Source: JAGTVG01 sp964389805
GTDB lineage: Bacteria; Bacteroidota; Bacteroidia; Cytophagales; Cyclobacteriaceae
Direction of reading: 5' to 3'
Length of the DNA stretch: 64,000 bases
Assembly: GCA_964389805.1 (NCBI GenBank)
Contig: CAYMFU010000117.1
Span: 1-64,000 of the forward strand
Shown here: piece after piece, positions 46,385 through 55,198 of the stretch
Layout of the letters: each line of letters opens with the position of its first letter
Numbering within the stretch: the first letter of the stretch is position 1
Made by a program: the position numbers and the translations under genes
The notes under the pieces: model-generated
Databases searched by the model: none
What the model was told of the DNA's origin: nothing
The model's input: the letters and a program-made list of their open reading frames with translations, nothing else

Positions 46385-47326
46385 CTAACTACGATTAAAC
46401 AAAGATACTATTTTCTGGACCAGTGTATCATTTATCCTTTTATAGGATTCAAAGCTCCACCCACCTACATGTGGGGTAAAAACAACATTGTCCCTTTCAA
46501 TCAAATTACTAAACCTCTCTTTTTCTTCCTCTGTAAATTTACTCAGTTTCTCTTTTTCCATAACATCTAATGCTGCACCCAGTATTTTACCTTCATCCAG
46601 AAGCCTGATCATATCTATAAGAGGTAAGATTGACCCCCTGGCTGTATTGACCAAATATATTTCCTTTTCGAAATTATTAAAAAAATTAAAATCATATAAT
46701 CCCTGGGTCTCTTCAGTTAATGGTACGTGAAAACTCAATATATCCACTTCCTCATATAGCTGTACCATATCCGATTCAATTGCATATTGGTCGCCATAAC
46801 CCATTTTGTATTTATCATAGGCCAGAACTTTACATTCAAATCCAGCTAATCTTTGGGCAAATGCCGAACCCATATTCCCGTATCCGATGATTCCAACCAC
46901 TTTGTTCTTGATTTCCGTCCCCCTGTTTCCTTTTCTATCCCAGATCATCCTTCGAATTTCCTTATCTGAAACATGTATCTTATTCAATAAAGTTAGAAGA
47001 ATACCTATGGCATGCTCCCCCAAAGCATCTCTATTTCCTTCAGGGGCATTCAGAATTACAATTCCTTTTTCATTACAATAGGGTTCATCTATTTTATCCG
47101 TACCCGCACCTGCCCTTGCTATAAACTGCAAATTAAGAGCCAGGTCAATCATTTCCTGGTCGAGATCAGTTTTACTACGGATAATAATCCCAGTATATTT
47201 ATGAATGCATTCTTTCAGGTCTGCCCGGCTGATTTTTGGCAAGTAATCTACTTCAATGCCTGCTTTTTTCAGATCCGGAATAATACTAGGGTGCATTTCA
47301 TCAGCAATTATTATTTTCCTCCCCAT
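46385..47326 (-). CDS. D-2-hydroxyacid dehydrogenase (phosphoglycerate dehydrogenase-like)
   Basis: A 313-residue NAD-dependent dehydrogenase. The catalytic domain flanks a Rossmann domain with VVGIIGYGNMGSAFAQRL near residue 142. The active-site residues appear as VNTARGSIL near 231 (Arg), a Glu in the DVMEKEKL region and the catalytic His in FTPHVGGWS near 291. There is no ACT or ASB domain, so it is the short form. It resembles SerA-type phosphoglycerate dehydrogenases, but glycerate or other 2-hydroxyacids are possible; serB/serC are not nearby. It is 12 nt after mgtE. Confidence 0.85.
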   Translation of the reverse strand: MGRKIIIADEMHPSIIPDLKKAGIEVDYLPKISRADLKECIHKYTGIIIRSKTDLDQEMIDLALNLQFIARAGAGTDKIDEPYCNEKGIVILNAPEGNRDALGEHAIGILLTLLNKIHVSDKEIRRMIWDRKGNRGTEIKNKVVGIIGYGNMGSAFAQRLAGFECKVLAYDKYKMGYGDQYAIESDMVQLYEEVDILSFHVPLTEETQGLYDFNFFNNFEKEIYLVNTARGSILPLIDMIRLLDEGKILGAALDVMEKEKLSKFTEEEKERFSNLIERDNVVFTPHVGGWSFESYKRINDTLVQKIVSLFNRS

Positions 47327-47338
47327 AAACCAATTTCT

Positions 47339-48703
47339 TTACAAATGATATAAGTAATGTGCAATAACAAAATACACGCCCAAGCCCAACAAGTCATTTG
47401 TCGTAGTAATAAATGGCCCGGAAGCCAGTGCTGGATTGATTCCAAATCTATCCAATATAAGAGGTGTTATCGTACCCATAACCGATGCCAGCATTACTAC
47501 TGCAAAAAGTGCCACTGAAACAACGAATCCCAGTTTAAGCGGTTGCCCAAGAATCAGATTGAATAGGAGCGTTATTACAGCGAGAACAACTGCATTTAAA
47601 ACGGCGACAAGAAGCCCTTTGTAAAACCTCTGTATATTTCCAGGTTCTATACCAGATTTATCTGCCAAACTCTGCACTACTATTGCCGAAGATTGAATCC
47701 CCACATTACCTCCTGTTGCCGTTATAAGAGGGATAAAAAATGCCATTGCAGGAATTAGGACGATATCTTCTTCAAATAAACCCATAAACCAGGCTCCCAA
47801 CAATCCGCCACCGAGGCCAATGATCAACCAGGGCAATCGGGCACGCGTAATCATCCAGACACTATCATCCTCTTCAACATCCTCTGAAATACCTGACATA
47901 AGTTGTCGTTCGGCTTCAGCCATCTCTGCCATCACATCCACAACATCATCGAGCGTGATCCGTCCTACCAGTTTCCCCTTGCCATTTACTACAGGTACAG
48001 CATCAAGGTCATACTTCCTCATAACAGAAACTACTTCTTCCTGATCCATATAGGTTTCAACAGATATGATCTCAGACTCATATATATCCCGTATAAGGAT
48101 CTTATTTGTAGCAAGGATTATCCTCTTCAGGCTAGTTCTGCCGAGGAGTATGTCATTATCATCAACAACATAAACAGAATAGATCTTCTGCACATTTTCA
48201 GCTTGTCGACGGATCTCATCAATACACTGCACCACATTCCAATTCAGGTTGGCCTTTACCAGTTCCTTGGCCATTAATCCCCCAGCGCAATCTTCTTCAT
48301 ACCGCATAAGATCAACGATATATGCAGCCCGTTCTTCATTCTCAATACCTGCTATGATCTCCTCCCTGAGCTTAACCGGAAGCTCATTTATGATATCAAC
48401 AGCATCATCGGTCTCAAGGCTGTCCAACATTCTATTGATCTTTTCAGGATCAACATTTTTCAGGAATTTGGATCTTACGTCAGGATCAAGCTCATTTATG
48501 ATATATGCAGCAGTATCATCATTTAGTAGATCAAGCACATATTTGGCGCTATCAAGGTCCAGTTCATCCAGGACGGAAGATATATCCCGAGGATCGACAC
48601 CCTGCAAAGAAGAAACTATAAGCTGATTATCCTCCGCTTCAATGGCTTCTTTGAGTTTGTCAATATACTCGCGCGATAATTCAAATATTGTCAATTCTTC
48701 CAA
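47339..48703 (-). CDS. mgtE: Magnesium transporter MgtE
   Basis: A 454-residue Mg2+ channel. It has the helical MgtE N domain (residues about 35-135, with DDAVDIINELPVKLREEII), two CBS domains (about 135-260, LVGRITLDDVVDVMAEMAEAE) that sense Mg2+, and five C-terminal membrane helices with PLITATGGNVGIQSSAI near 335, the pore region. The only suitable start is TTG at 48703, since the next Met is deep inside the N domain. That start overlaps the 3' end of rsmA by 13 nt, indicating coupling. Confidence 0.93.
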   Translation of the reverse strand: MEELTIFELSREYIDKLKEAIEAEDNQLIVSSLQGVDPRDISSVLDELDLDSAKYVLDLLNDDTAAYIINELDPDVRSKFLKNVDPEKINRMLDSLETDDAVDIINELPVKLREEIIAGIENEERAAYIVDLMRYEEDCAGGLMAKELVKANLNWNVVQCIDEIRRQAENVQKIYSVYVVDDNDILLGRTSLKRIILATNKILIRDIYESEIISVETYMDQEEVVSVMRKYDLDAVPVVNGKGKLVGRITLDDVVDVMAEMAEAERQLMSGISEDVEEDDSVWMITRARLPWLIIGLGGGLLGAWFMGLFEEDIVLIPAMAFFIPLITATGGNVGIQSSAIVVQSLADKSGIEPGNIQRFYKGLLVAVLNAVVLAVITLLFNLILGQPLKLGFVVSVALFAVVMLASVMGTITPLILDRFGINPALASGPFITTTNDLLGLGVYFVIAHYLYHL

Positions 48704-49470
48704 ACCGATTCAATTTTTCCTGTAAGTTCTGTAAAATCCTCAACTGAAAGTTGTTCCGCCCTCTTACCTAATATATCTAGCTTTCGAATTTCTTCTGGCA
48801 AATTTAGAGATTTTAAAGCGTTACGCAACGTCTTTCGACGGTTTTGAAACCCAAGTTTTACAATTCTGGTAAAAAATGCCTCGTCGCAAGGCAGTTTAAT
48901 TGTATTATTTCTTTTCAGTCGAAGAACGGAAGACCTAACCTTTGGAGGTGGGTCAAATACCTCTGGGTCAACCGTAAAAAGGTAATCGATTTCATAATAT
49001 ACAGATAGAAGAACTGATAATATCCCATATGTTTTACTGCCAGGCCCGGCTGATATTCGTTCTCCAACTTCTTTCTGAACCATTCCAATAATGAAATGAA
49101 TTTTATCCCGATTTTCCAGGATCCTGAAAAATATCTGAGAAGAAATATTATAAGGGAAATTGCCAATAATTCCTATCATTCCATCATGCAGAGTAGCCAG
49201 GTCCATGGATAAAAAATCCCCCTGGATAATATTCTGGTCGTATTTGGGAAACTTTTTCTTCAGATAGACTGTTGATTCTGAATCTATATCGATCATGATT
49301 AGCTTATCCCCAAATCTGTCGAGCAGGATTTTTGTCAATATCCCTGTACCCGGGCCAATTTCAAGTGCTATCTCATCAGGTTGAAGTGAGAAAGCATCGA
49401 CTATCTTATATGCGATACTTTCATCAACCAGAAAATGCTGCCCAAGATATTTTTTTGGAGATACTTTCAT
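48691..49470 (-). CDS. rsmA: 16S rRNA dimethyladenosine transferase RsmA (KsgA)
   Basis: Methylates A1518/A1519 at the 3' end of 16S rRNA during 30S maturation. Signatures in order are KKYLGQHFLVDESIAYKI, IALEIGPGTGILTKIL (SAM motif I), IIGNFPYNISSQIFFRIL (catalytic NxPY) and FFTRIVKLGFQNRRKTLRNAL in the C-terminal domain. I use the ATG at 49470, eight codons inside a longer frame that begins at a TTG; it places MKVSPKKYLGQ at the N-terminus as in the family. Divergent from pdxA. Confidence 0.95.
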   Translation of the reverse strand: MKVSPKKYLGQHFLVDESIAYKIVDAFSLQPDEIALEIGPGTGILTKILLDRFGDKLIMIDIDSESTVYLKKKFPKYDQNIIQGDFLSMDLATLHDGMIGIIGNFPYNISSQIFFRILENRDKIHFIIGMVQKEVGERISAGPGSKTYGILSVLLSVYYEIDYLFTVDPEVFDPPPKVRSSVLRLKRNNTIKLPCDEAFFTRIVKLGFQNRRKTLRNALKSLNLPEEIRKLDILGKRAEQLSVEDFTELTGKIESVWKN

Positions 49471-49535
49471 CTGGATAAACAAATCAACAAGCAAAAAACC
49501 CGATTCAACATTTTATCAATTCCAATATTTTTTTT

Positions 49536-49567
49536 CTTGTTAAAGGCTAAAAAGGTAACTAGATTTG
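49536..49567 (+). promoter_or_regulatory. Promoter of pdxA
   Basis: CTTG (49536-49539), exactly 20 nt, then TAGATTTG (49560-49567), a perfect TAnnTTTG box with a one-mismatch -33 element. The -7 box ends 34 nt before the ATG at 49602. Confidence 0.5.
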
Positions 49568-49601
49568 AGCAAAATGAAAAGTTACTTTTCAAATTAACTG
49601 A

Positions 49602-50645
49602 ATGGAAAAAAGTAAAAAAGATAAATCAAGCAGCAAACCTGTAATAGGGATTACTTTAGGTGATATAAACGGCATCGGCCCTGAGGTGATCATTAAATCA
49701 TTATTAGATCCCCGTATCCTTAATATTATTACACCAGTAATTTATGGTTCCACCAAGGTAATATCCTATTACCGAAAAAACCTTGGAAATGAGGATTTCA
49801 ATTATTCCCAGGTCAGAGACAATTATTTTAATCATAAAAAGGTTAATGTAGTCAATTGCTGGAATGAAACAGTAGAGATCAATCCTGGCACTTCCAGCCA
49901 GGAAGCTGGAAATTATGCTTACAAAGCCCTTGAGCGTGCAGTAAAGGATCTAAAAGAAGGTAAAATAAATGCCATAGTGACCGGGCCCATCAATAAAAGT
50001 AATATTCAGAGCGATCAGTTTAACTTCCCTGGACAGACTGAATATATTACAAAAGAAAGTGGCGAAAAAGACAGTTTAATGATGATGGTTGGAGAGAACC
50101 TCAAAGTAGGTCTCGTCACGACCCATCTTCCGATAAAAGATGTGCCAACTCAAATCACCAGAAAGAATGTATCTGCCAAATTAAAAATATTTATTAACTC
50201 TCTGAAAAGTGATTATGGTATCAAAAAACCCAAAATTGCAGTTTTAGGATTAAATCCACATGCAGGTGATGAAGGATTACTGGGAAAAGAAGAAACGGAG
50301 GTAATACAACCTGTTATAGAAGAATTTAAGAGTAAAGGACATCTGGCGTACGGGCCTTACCCCTCAGACGGTTTTTTTGGAGCAGCTCAATATAAGGGAT
50401 TTGATGGTATATTGGCCATGTATCATGATCAGGGCCTGATTGCTTTTAAAACATTATCTTTTGAGATCGGGGTAAACTATACAGCAGGGCTTGAAATTAT
50501 ACGTACCTCTCCTGACCATGGCACCGCATATAATCTTGCTGGAAAGAATGAGGCCAGTGAGATATCTATGAGGTCAGCCATTTATCTGGCTAAAGACATT
50601 TATAAAGTACGGCGTCCAATAACAGAAGAAGAGTCAGAAGAATAA
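49602..50645 (+). CDS. pdxA: 4-hydroxythreonine-4-phosphate dehydrogenase PdxA
   Basis: NAD-dependent dehydrogenase of vitamin B6 synthesis. The 347 residues contain VIGITLGDINGIGPEVI at the N-terminus, NAIVTGPINKSNIQ near 125, and three metal-ligand His regions: VTTHLPIKDV, GLNPHAGDEGLLG near 205 and MYHDQGLIAFK near 270. GLEIIRTSPDHGTAYNLAG closes the active site. It is followed by its own hairpin terminator. Confidence 0.95.
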   Translation: MEKSKKDKSSSKPVIGITLGDINGIGPEVIIKSLLDPRILNIITPVIYGSTKVISYYRKNLGNEDFNYSQVRDNYFNHKKVNVVNCWNETVEINPGTSSQEAGNYAYKALERAVKDLKEGKINAIVTGPINKSNIQSDQFNFPGQTEYITKESGEKDSLMMMVGENLKVGLVTTHLPIKDVPTQITRKNVSAKLKIFINSLKSDYGIKKPKIAVLGLNPHAGDEGLLGKEETEVIQPVIEEFKSKGHLAYGPYPSDGFFGAAQYKGFDGILAMYHDQGLIAFKTLSFEIGVNYTAGLEIIRTSPDHGTAYNLAGKNEASEISMRSAIYLAKDIYKVRRPITEEESEE

Positions 50646-50656
50646 ACTGATATCTG

Positions 50657-50700
50657 ACCATGAATTTTTACCAGAAATTTCATGGTTCAATTCTTTTTAT
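50657..50700 (+). terminator. Hairpin terminator after pdxA
   Basis: ACCATGAATTT (50657-50667) pairs with AAATTTCATGGT (50675-50686) with one bulged T and a 7-nt loop. It is followed by TCAATTCTTTTTAT. It begins 12 nt beyond the pdxA stop and lies directly upstream of the next promoter. Confidence 0.55.
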
Positions 50701-50713
50701 ATAATAATATTCT

Positions 50714-50721
50714 TATTTTTG
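50714..50721 (+). promoter_or_regulatory. -7 promoter element of the DUF177-rpmF operon
   Basis: TATTTTTG, a perfect TAnnTTTG box, ends 23 nt before the ATG at 50745. It also implies that the longer reading frame from 50682 is not translated from its first codon. No clear TTTG lies 20 nt upstream. Confidence 0.4.
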
Positions 50722-50744
50722 CAAGCCAATTTCTATTTGGAAAA

Positions 50745-51272
50745 ATGAGCGGTCTTTCAAAATACTGTATTGATATTGTCAGTCTGAAGAATCAGGAATA
50801 TCAATTTGAGTTTAAAGTTGAGCCTTCTTTTTTTCAATACTTTGAAGAAAGTGAGATAGAAAAATGTTCTTTTGATTGTTTAATTGTACTTCGTAAAACC
50901 GATGGCTTCATAGAGGCTAATTTTAAAATTCAGGGATTTGTAGAACTTGAATGTGATCGTTCTCTTGATAAATTTGATCATTCCATTGACTTGGAAAAAA
51001 GAATGATATATAAATTTGGTGAGGAAGACCGGGAAATAGATGATGAGGTTGAAATGATCAGCAAAGATCGGCAATCTATAGATTTGTCTAAATTCTTTTT
51101 TGAATTCATTTCTATGGCGATCCCAATGAAAAGACTTCATCCGAGGTATATGAATGAAGAACAGACTAATGAGGAATTGTATTTTTCTTCTGAAGAAAAA
51201 TTGGATCTAGATGATCAGAAGGAAGAAATAGATCCTCGATGGGAAGCATTAAAAAAATTAAGGGATAATTAA
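50745..51272 (+). CDS. DUF177 (YceD) family protein
   Basis: A 175-residue acidic protein from the ATG at 50745. DUF177 landmarks are the central FVELECDRSLDKF segment (about residues 63-75; only one Cys of the usual CxR/C pair) and the C-terminal acidic run ending DPRWEALKKLRD. YceD proteins sit next to rpmF in most bacteria and are linked to 23S rRNA accumulation. Here rpmF begins 12 nt downstream. An in-frame upstream start at 50682 would add 21 hydrophobic residues overlapping the promoter and is rejected. Confidence 0.88.
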   Translation: MSGLSKYCIDIVSLKNQEYQFEFKVEPSFFQYFEESEIEKCSFDCLIVLRKTDGFIEANFKIQGFVELECDRSLDKFDHSIDLEKRMIYKFGEEDREIDDEVEMISKDRQSIDLSKFFFEFISMAIPMKRLHPRYMNEEQTNEELYFSSEEKLDLDDQKEEIDPRWEALKKLRDN

Positions 51273-51284
51273 ATAAATAAAAAA

Positions 51285-51473
51285 ATGGCGCATCCAAAAC
51301 GAAAAATTTCGAAATCAAGAAGGGATAAGCGTAGAACGCACAAGAAATTAACCGAAAAAACCATTGCAATATGCCCGACAACTGATGAGCCGCATTTGTA
51401 TCACAGAGCGCATTGGTCGGAAGGCAAATTGTATTACAAGGGAAAAGTAATATTAGATAAGGAAGAAGAATAG
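51285..51473 (+). CDS. rpmF: 50S ribosomal protein L32, zinc-free type
   Basis: Sixty-two residues starting MAHPKRKISKSRRDKRRTHK, the universal L32 N-terminus. Only one Cys is present (AICPTT), where zinc-binding forms have four. The remainder reads HLYHRAHW and GKLYYKGKVI. This C-minus form does not need zinc. It is co-transcribed with DUF177 and followed by a strong terminator. Confidence 0.95.
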   Translation: MAHPKRKISKSRRDKRRTHKKLTEKTIAICPTTDEPHLYHRAHWSEGKLYYKGKVILDKEEE

Positions 51474-51480
51474 TTCCTTT

Positions 51481-51507
51481 AATCCCGTCACCAGACGGGA
51501 TTTTTTA
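51481..51507 (+). terminator. Strong intrinsic terminator after rpmF
   Basis: AATCCCGTC (51481-51489) pairs with GACGGGATT (51494-51502) around a 4-nt loop and is followed by TTTTTATTA. It begins 8 nt after the rpmF stop: a textbook rho-independent terminator. Confidence 0.88.
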
Positions 51508-51601
51508 TTATAAAGGAATATCCTGAAAGATCGCTTTCAAATTCAAAATAATAAATACCAGACGAAATGAGATCTCTGAAATTTTTCTATTAAGTAGATA
51601 T

Positions 51602-51633
51602 TTTATTTATTAATTATTAAAATCTTATATTTG
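51602..51633 (+). promoter_or_regulatory. Promoter of efp
   Basis: TTTA (51602-51605), exactly 20 nt, then TATATTTG (51626-51633), a perfect -7 box with a one-mismatch -33 box. The -7 box ends 21 nt before the EF-P start. Confidence 0.5.
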
Positions 51634-51654
51634 GGAAGTTAAATTTTTGAAAGA

Positions 51655-52218
51655 ATGGCAACAACTGCTGATTTCCGTAATGGACTATGCATTGAGTATA
51701 ATAACGGCCTGTATACCATCGTAGAATTTCAACATGTAAAGCCAGGGAAAGGTGCTGCCTTTGTCAGAACAAAGCTAAAAAGTCTCAAATCTGGAAAGGT
51801 TGTTGAAAACACCTTTAATTCCGGCGTCAAAGTAACAACCGCTCGTGTTGAAAGACGACCTCATCAGTTTTTGTACAAAGATGATATGGGTTATCACTTT
51901 ATGGATAGTAATTCCTTTGAACAGGTTTCCCTGCAGGACGATTTCATTGAAAATGCTGATCTTCTGAAGGATGGCCAGGAGGTAGAAATTCTATACCATG
52001 CAGAAACAGAAACGCCTTTAAGTTGTGATATGCCACCATTTGTAGAATTGACCATTACTTATGCAGAGCCTGGGGTAAAGGGAGATACTGCAACAAATGC
52101 TACCAAACCCGCTACTATGGAAACTGGGGCTATTATTCAGGTACCTCTTTTTATTAATGAGAATGAGAAGATAAAGGTTGACACAAGGACGCGTTCATAT
52201 TCTGAAAGAGTTAAATAA
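51655..52218 (+). CDS. efp: Elongation factor P
   Basis: A 187-residue translation factor that relieves stalling at polyproline. It has three beta-barrel domains: KOW-like N domain (TADFRNGLCIEYNNGLYTIV), central OB domain and C-terminal OB domain (TATMETGAIIQVPLFINENE; VDTRTRSYSERVK). The tip of domain I reads VKPGKGAAFVRTK with K32 at the modifiable position, so a lysine-type EF-P. It precedes accB and accC on the same strand. Confidence 0.96.
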   Translation: MATTADFRNGLCIEYNNGLYTIVEFQHVKPGKGAAFVRTKLKSLKSGKVVENTFNSGVKVTTARVERRPHQFLYKDDMGYHFMDSNSFEQVSLQDDFIENADLLKDGQEVEILYHAETETPLSCDMPPFVELTITYAEPGVKGDTATNATKPATMETGAIIQVPLFINENEKIKVDTRTRSYSERVK

Positions 52219-52364
52219 ATATAATAGGATAAACTTGATAATGATTGGCCAATTATTCTGAAGATCCGGCTAATTATTTATCACAAATCCAATAGTTTAT
52301 ATTGCCTGAACCGCCATCGGATATGGGGCGCCAGGGTACAGAGTTAAAATTTAAATGATTAATA

Positions 52365-52850
52365 ATGAAAATTAAAGAGATCAGAGACCTTATTGATTTT
52401 ATTTCCCAATCTGAATTAAATGAGGTAAATATTGAGACTACTGATTTCAAGATATCTGTAAAAAAGAGTCCTGATATTAGCGTTAATAGCGGTGAAATAA
52501 TGGTTACGCCACCTAATACTCAAACAAATGCACCCGTTGCGACTACCATTTCAGAAACTGTTGAAATAAAAACTGATTCTGCAGAAGAAAAAGCTGAACC
52601 AGCTAAAAACCTTAAGGAGGTCAAGTCGCCCATGATAGGAACTTTTTATACGGCTGCCAACCCGGAATCACCATCATTTGTTGAACCTGGTGACAGGATC
52701 AAGCCAGGTCAAACGGTTTGCATTATTGAAGCCATGAAACTATTTAATGAAATAGAAGCTGAGATTTCCGGGACAATAGTTGAGATATTAGTGGACAATG
52801 CAACCCCTGTTGAATTCGATCAACCCTTATTCCTTGTTGATCCTTCATAA
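52365..52850 (+). CDS. accB: Acetyl-CoA carboxylase biotin carboxyl carrier protein AccB
   Basis: A 161-residue carrier. The N-terminal helix (MKIKEIRDLIDFISQSELNE) assembles with AccC, an Ala/Thr/Pro-rich linker spans about residues 45-85, and the C-terminal biotinyl domain carries IIEAMKLFNE with the biotinylated K125. The thumb-bearing GTFYTAANPESPSFVEPGD is typical of AccB. It is 30 nt upstream of accC and they presumably form one operon for the first step of fatty acid synthesis. Confidence 0.95.
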   Translation: MKIKEIRDLIDFISQSELNEVNIETTDFKISVKKSPDISVNSGEIMVTPPNTQTNAPVATTISETVEIKTDSAEEKAEPAKNLKEVKSPMIGTFYTAANPESPSFVEPGDRIKPGQTVCIIEAMKLFNEIEAEISGTIVEILVDNATPVEFDQPLFLVDPS

Positions 52851-52880
52851 TTAGTATAGCTTAAGGTTAAATATAAAACT

Positions 52881-54224
52881 GTGTTTAAGAAAATTTTAAT
52901 AGCCAATAGAGGAGAGATAGCACTCAGAATTATACGGACGTGCCGGGAAATGGGCATTAAAACTGTAGCAGTATATTCTACCGCGGATTCTGAGAGTTTA
53001 CATCTCAGGTTTGCTGATGAAGCTGTATGTATAGGCCCTCCACCCAGCAACTTGTCATACCTGAGCATTCCAAACATAATTGCAGCTGCGGAAATCACAA
53101 ATGCAGATGCCATTCATCCAGGATATGGATTTATGGCTGAAAATGCTGAGTTCTCACGCATCTGCCAGGAATACAATATTAAATTTATTGGGGCCTCCCC
53201 GGATATGATCAACAGGATGGGCGATAAAGCCACCGCAAAGGAGACTATGAAGAAAGCTGGAGTACCAACTATTCCGGGATCCGAAGGACTCCTGAGCGAC
53301 ATTGAAGAGGCAAAGGTAATAGCTAAAGAAATAGGTTATCCGGTAATGCTTAAAGCTACGGCTGGTGGAGGAGGAAAAGGAATGCGCATCGTTAATAATC
53401 CGGATGAATTTGAAAAGGCTTGGAACGGTGCTAAAATGGAATCCAAAAATGCATTTGGGAATGATGGCCTGTATCTTGAAAAATTCATTGAGGAACCCAG
53501 GCATGTAGAGATACAGGTAATAGGTGATAGCGAAGGCACGGTTTGTCATTTATCTGAAAGAGACTGTTCCATACAGAGAAGACATCAGAAACTTGTTGAG
53601 GAAACCCCATCGCCTATTGTATCAGACGAGCTTCGTGTTAAAATGGGAGAAGCAGCGATAAAGGGTGCTGAAGCTATCGGATATGAAGGCGCTGGAACGG
53701 TTGAATTTCTTGTCGACAAGCATGGCAACTTTTATTTCATGGAAATGAATACCCGGATTCAGGTAGAACACCCCATTACTGAACAGGTAACTGATTCCGA
53801 TATAATGGCTGATCAAATTACAGTGGCTGCCGGATTGCCAATACATGGTGAAAGCCGCTTCCCAAAAAGATTTTCCATGGAATGCAGGATAAATGCTGAA
53901 GATCCAGGCAATGATTTCAGACCAAGCCCAGGGAAGATCACAACGTGTCATTTCCCAGGAGGAAGAGGAGTAAGAGTAGATAGCCATGTATACACAGGTT
54001 ATACAATCCCTCCAAATTATGATTCCATGATAGCCAAGTTGATCGTTACTGCAACGACCAGGGAGCGCGTTATCATAAGAATGAAAAGGGCATTGGAAGA
54101 ATTCGTAATAGAGGGCATCAAGTCTACCATTCCTTTCCATCTAAAACTGATGGATGATAAAACTTTTAAATCAGGGAAATTTACCACTGCCTTCCTGGAT
54201 GATTTCGATTTTACAGGCCTGTAA
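52881..54224 (+). CDS. accC: Acetyl-CoA carboxylase biotin carboxylase AccC
   Basis: A 447-residue ATP-grasp enzyme that carboxylates biotin on AccB. It begins at GTG with FKKILIANRGEIALRIIRTC. It shows GYGFMAENAEFSRIC near residue 76, the ATP loop KATAGGGGKGMRIV near 158, RDCSIQRRHQKLVEETPSP near 230 and FYFMEMNTRIQVEHPITEQV near 285. Its length matches the family. The 260 nt after it hold no gene. Confidence 0.96.
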   Translation: MFKKILIANRGEIALRIIRTCREMGIKTVAVYSTADSESLHLRFADEAVCIGPPPSNLSYLSIPNIIAAAEITNADAIHPGYGFMAENAEFSRICQEYNIKFIGASPDMINRMGDKATAKETMKKAGVPTIPGSEGLLSDIEEAKVIAKEIGYPVMLKATAGGGGKGMRIVNNPDEFEKAWNGAKMESKNAFGNDGLYLEKFIEEPRHVEIQVIGDSEGTVCHLSERDCSIQRRHQKLVEETPSPIVSDELRVKMGEAAIKGAEAIGYEGAGTVEFLVDKHGNFYFMEMNTRIQVEHPITEQVTDSDIMADQITVAAGLPIHGESRFPKRFSMECRINAEDPGNDFRPSPGKITTCHFPGGRGVRVDSHVYTGYTIPPNYDSMIAKLIVTATTRERVIIRMKRALEEFVIEGIKSTIPFHLKLMDDKTFKSGKFTTAFLDDFDFTGL

Positions 54225-54485
54225 GCTTCGAACCGTTGCTTAACGAATAACGAAGGATAATTCTGACTGATGTTTGTAGTTTGAGTGAATGACATATTTG
54301 AAGTTCGAATTAAGGGTATGGATAAAGAACAGGTCATACCACATCCGAAAGGTGGCTGATGTACTTTCCTGTGCAACGAGGCGATCAGGATTTTGAGATA
54401 AAAGAATTACAATAAAAAAAAGTAATAAATCTTGCTTTCTAAGCCTATTTAAAAAATTTGAGGATCAATTGAGTGCTAAAATAAT

Positions 54486-55070
54486 TTAAATAATAGGATA
54501 AGTTGACTTCCTCTCACGCCCATAAGCCTCCAATTGATCATACCATGCTTTACCAAACTTCCTTATCAAAGCGGCTTTTAGAAATCTGTATACGGGAACC
54601 TTCAGTTCATGGCCAAGAATACAAGCCGGATTGCATATATGCCATTGATCATAGTTTACAGCAATATTCGTACTATTGTTGCTAATCCTTACAGGGTACA
54701 AATGACAAGATATTGGTTTGCTGAAATCAGATTTCCCATTTTCAAAGGCCAATTCTATTCCACATTTGAGAATACCTTTCTCATCATATATGGCATATGC
54801 GCATTCTTTACCCTTAATGGTTGGAGTTGAATAATCCCCTTCAAAATCAAAAACGTAAAGACCCTGTTTTTCAATTTCCCTCAGCCCTTCCTCAGTTAAA
54901 TAAGGAGCAATACCATTGAAATTCTTTTTAAGCTCATCCAGTTCACTTTCCTCCAAAGGTGCCCCAAGATTTCCCTCCACACAGCAAGCCCCTTTACATT
55001 TTTCGATATCACATACGAAAAACTCCTCAAGAACATCATCGGATATGAGGGTGTCACCAATCTTTATCAT
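54486..55070 (-). CDS. DUF3109 family Cys-rich protein
   Basis: A 194-residue protein from the ATG at 55070; a TTG eight codons upstream is unlikely to be used. Cys motifs are CDIEKCKGACC near residue 20, ISCHLYPVRI near 135 and WHICNPACILG near 155, the pattern of YkgJ-related metal or Fe-S cluster-binding proteins. Members are conserved across Bacteroidota with no known function. Single gene, convergent with accC. Confidence 0.85.
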   Translation of the reverse strand: MIKIGDTLISDDVLEEFFVCDIEKCKGACCVEGNLGAPLEESELDELKKNFNGIAPYLTEEGLREIEKQGLYVFDFEGDYSTPTIKGKECAYAIYDEKGILKCGIELAFENGKSDFSKPISCHLYPVRISNNSTNIAVNYDQWHICNPACILGHELKVPVYRFLKAALIRKFGKAWYDQLEAYGRERKSTYPII

Positions 55071-55198
55071 TCTACAAAAATGATTAAAAATCAAAAAATC
55101 ATTGCATAGAGCCTTGATTTTATTTAAAATCTTTGAAAAAGAAAAAGCTAATTCAAATTCATGATTATAATTGCATATTCTAGAAAATTGTACCCCTT

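Noticed and set aside
53622..54140. 172-codon open frame on the minus strand
   Set aside because: Antisense to accC, whose catalytic motifs are intact; the antisense translation has no recognisable domain.
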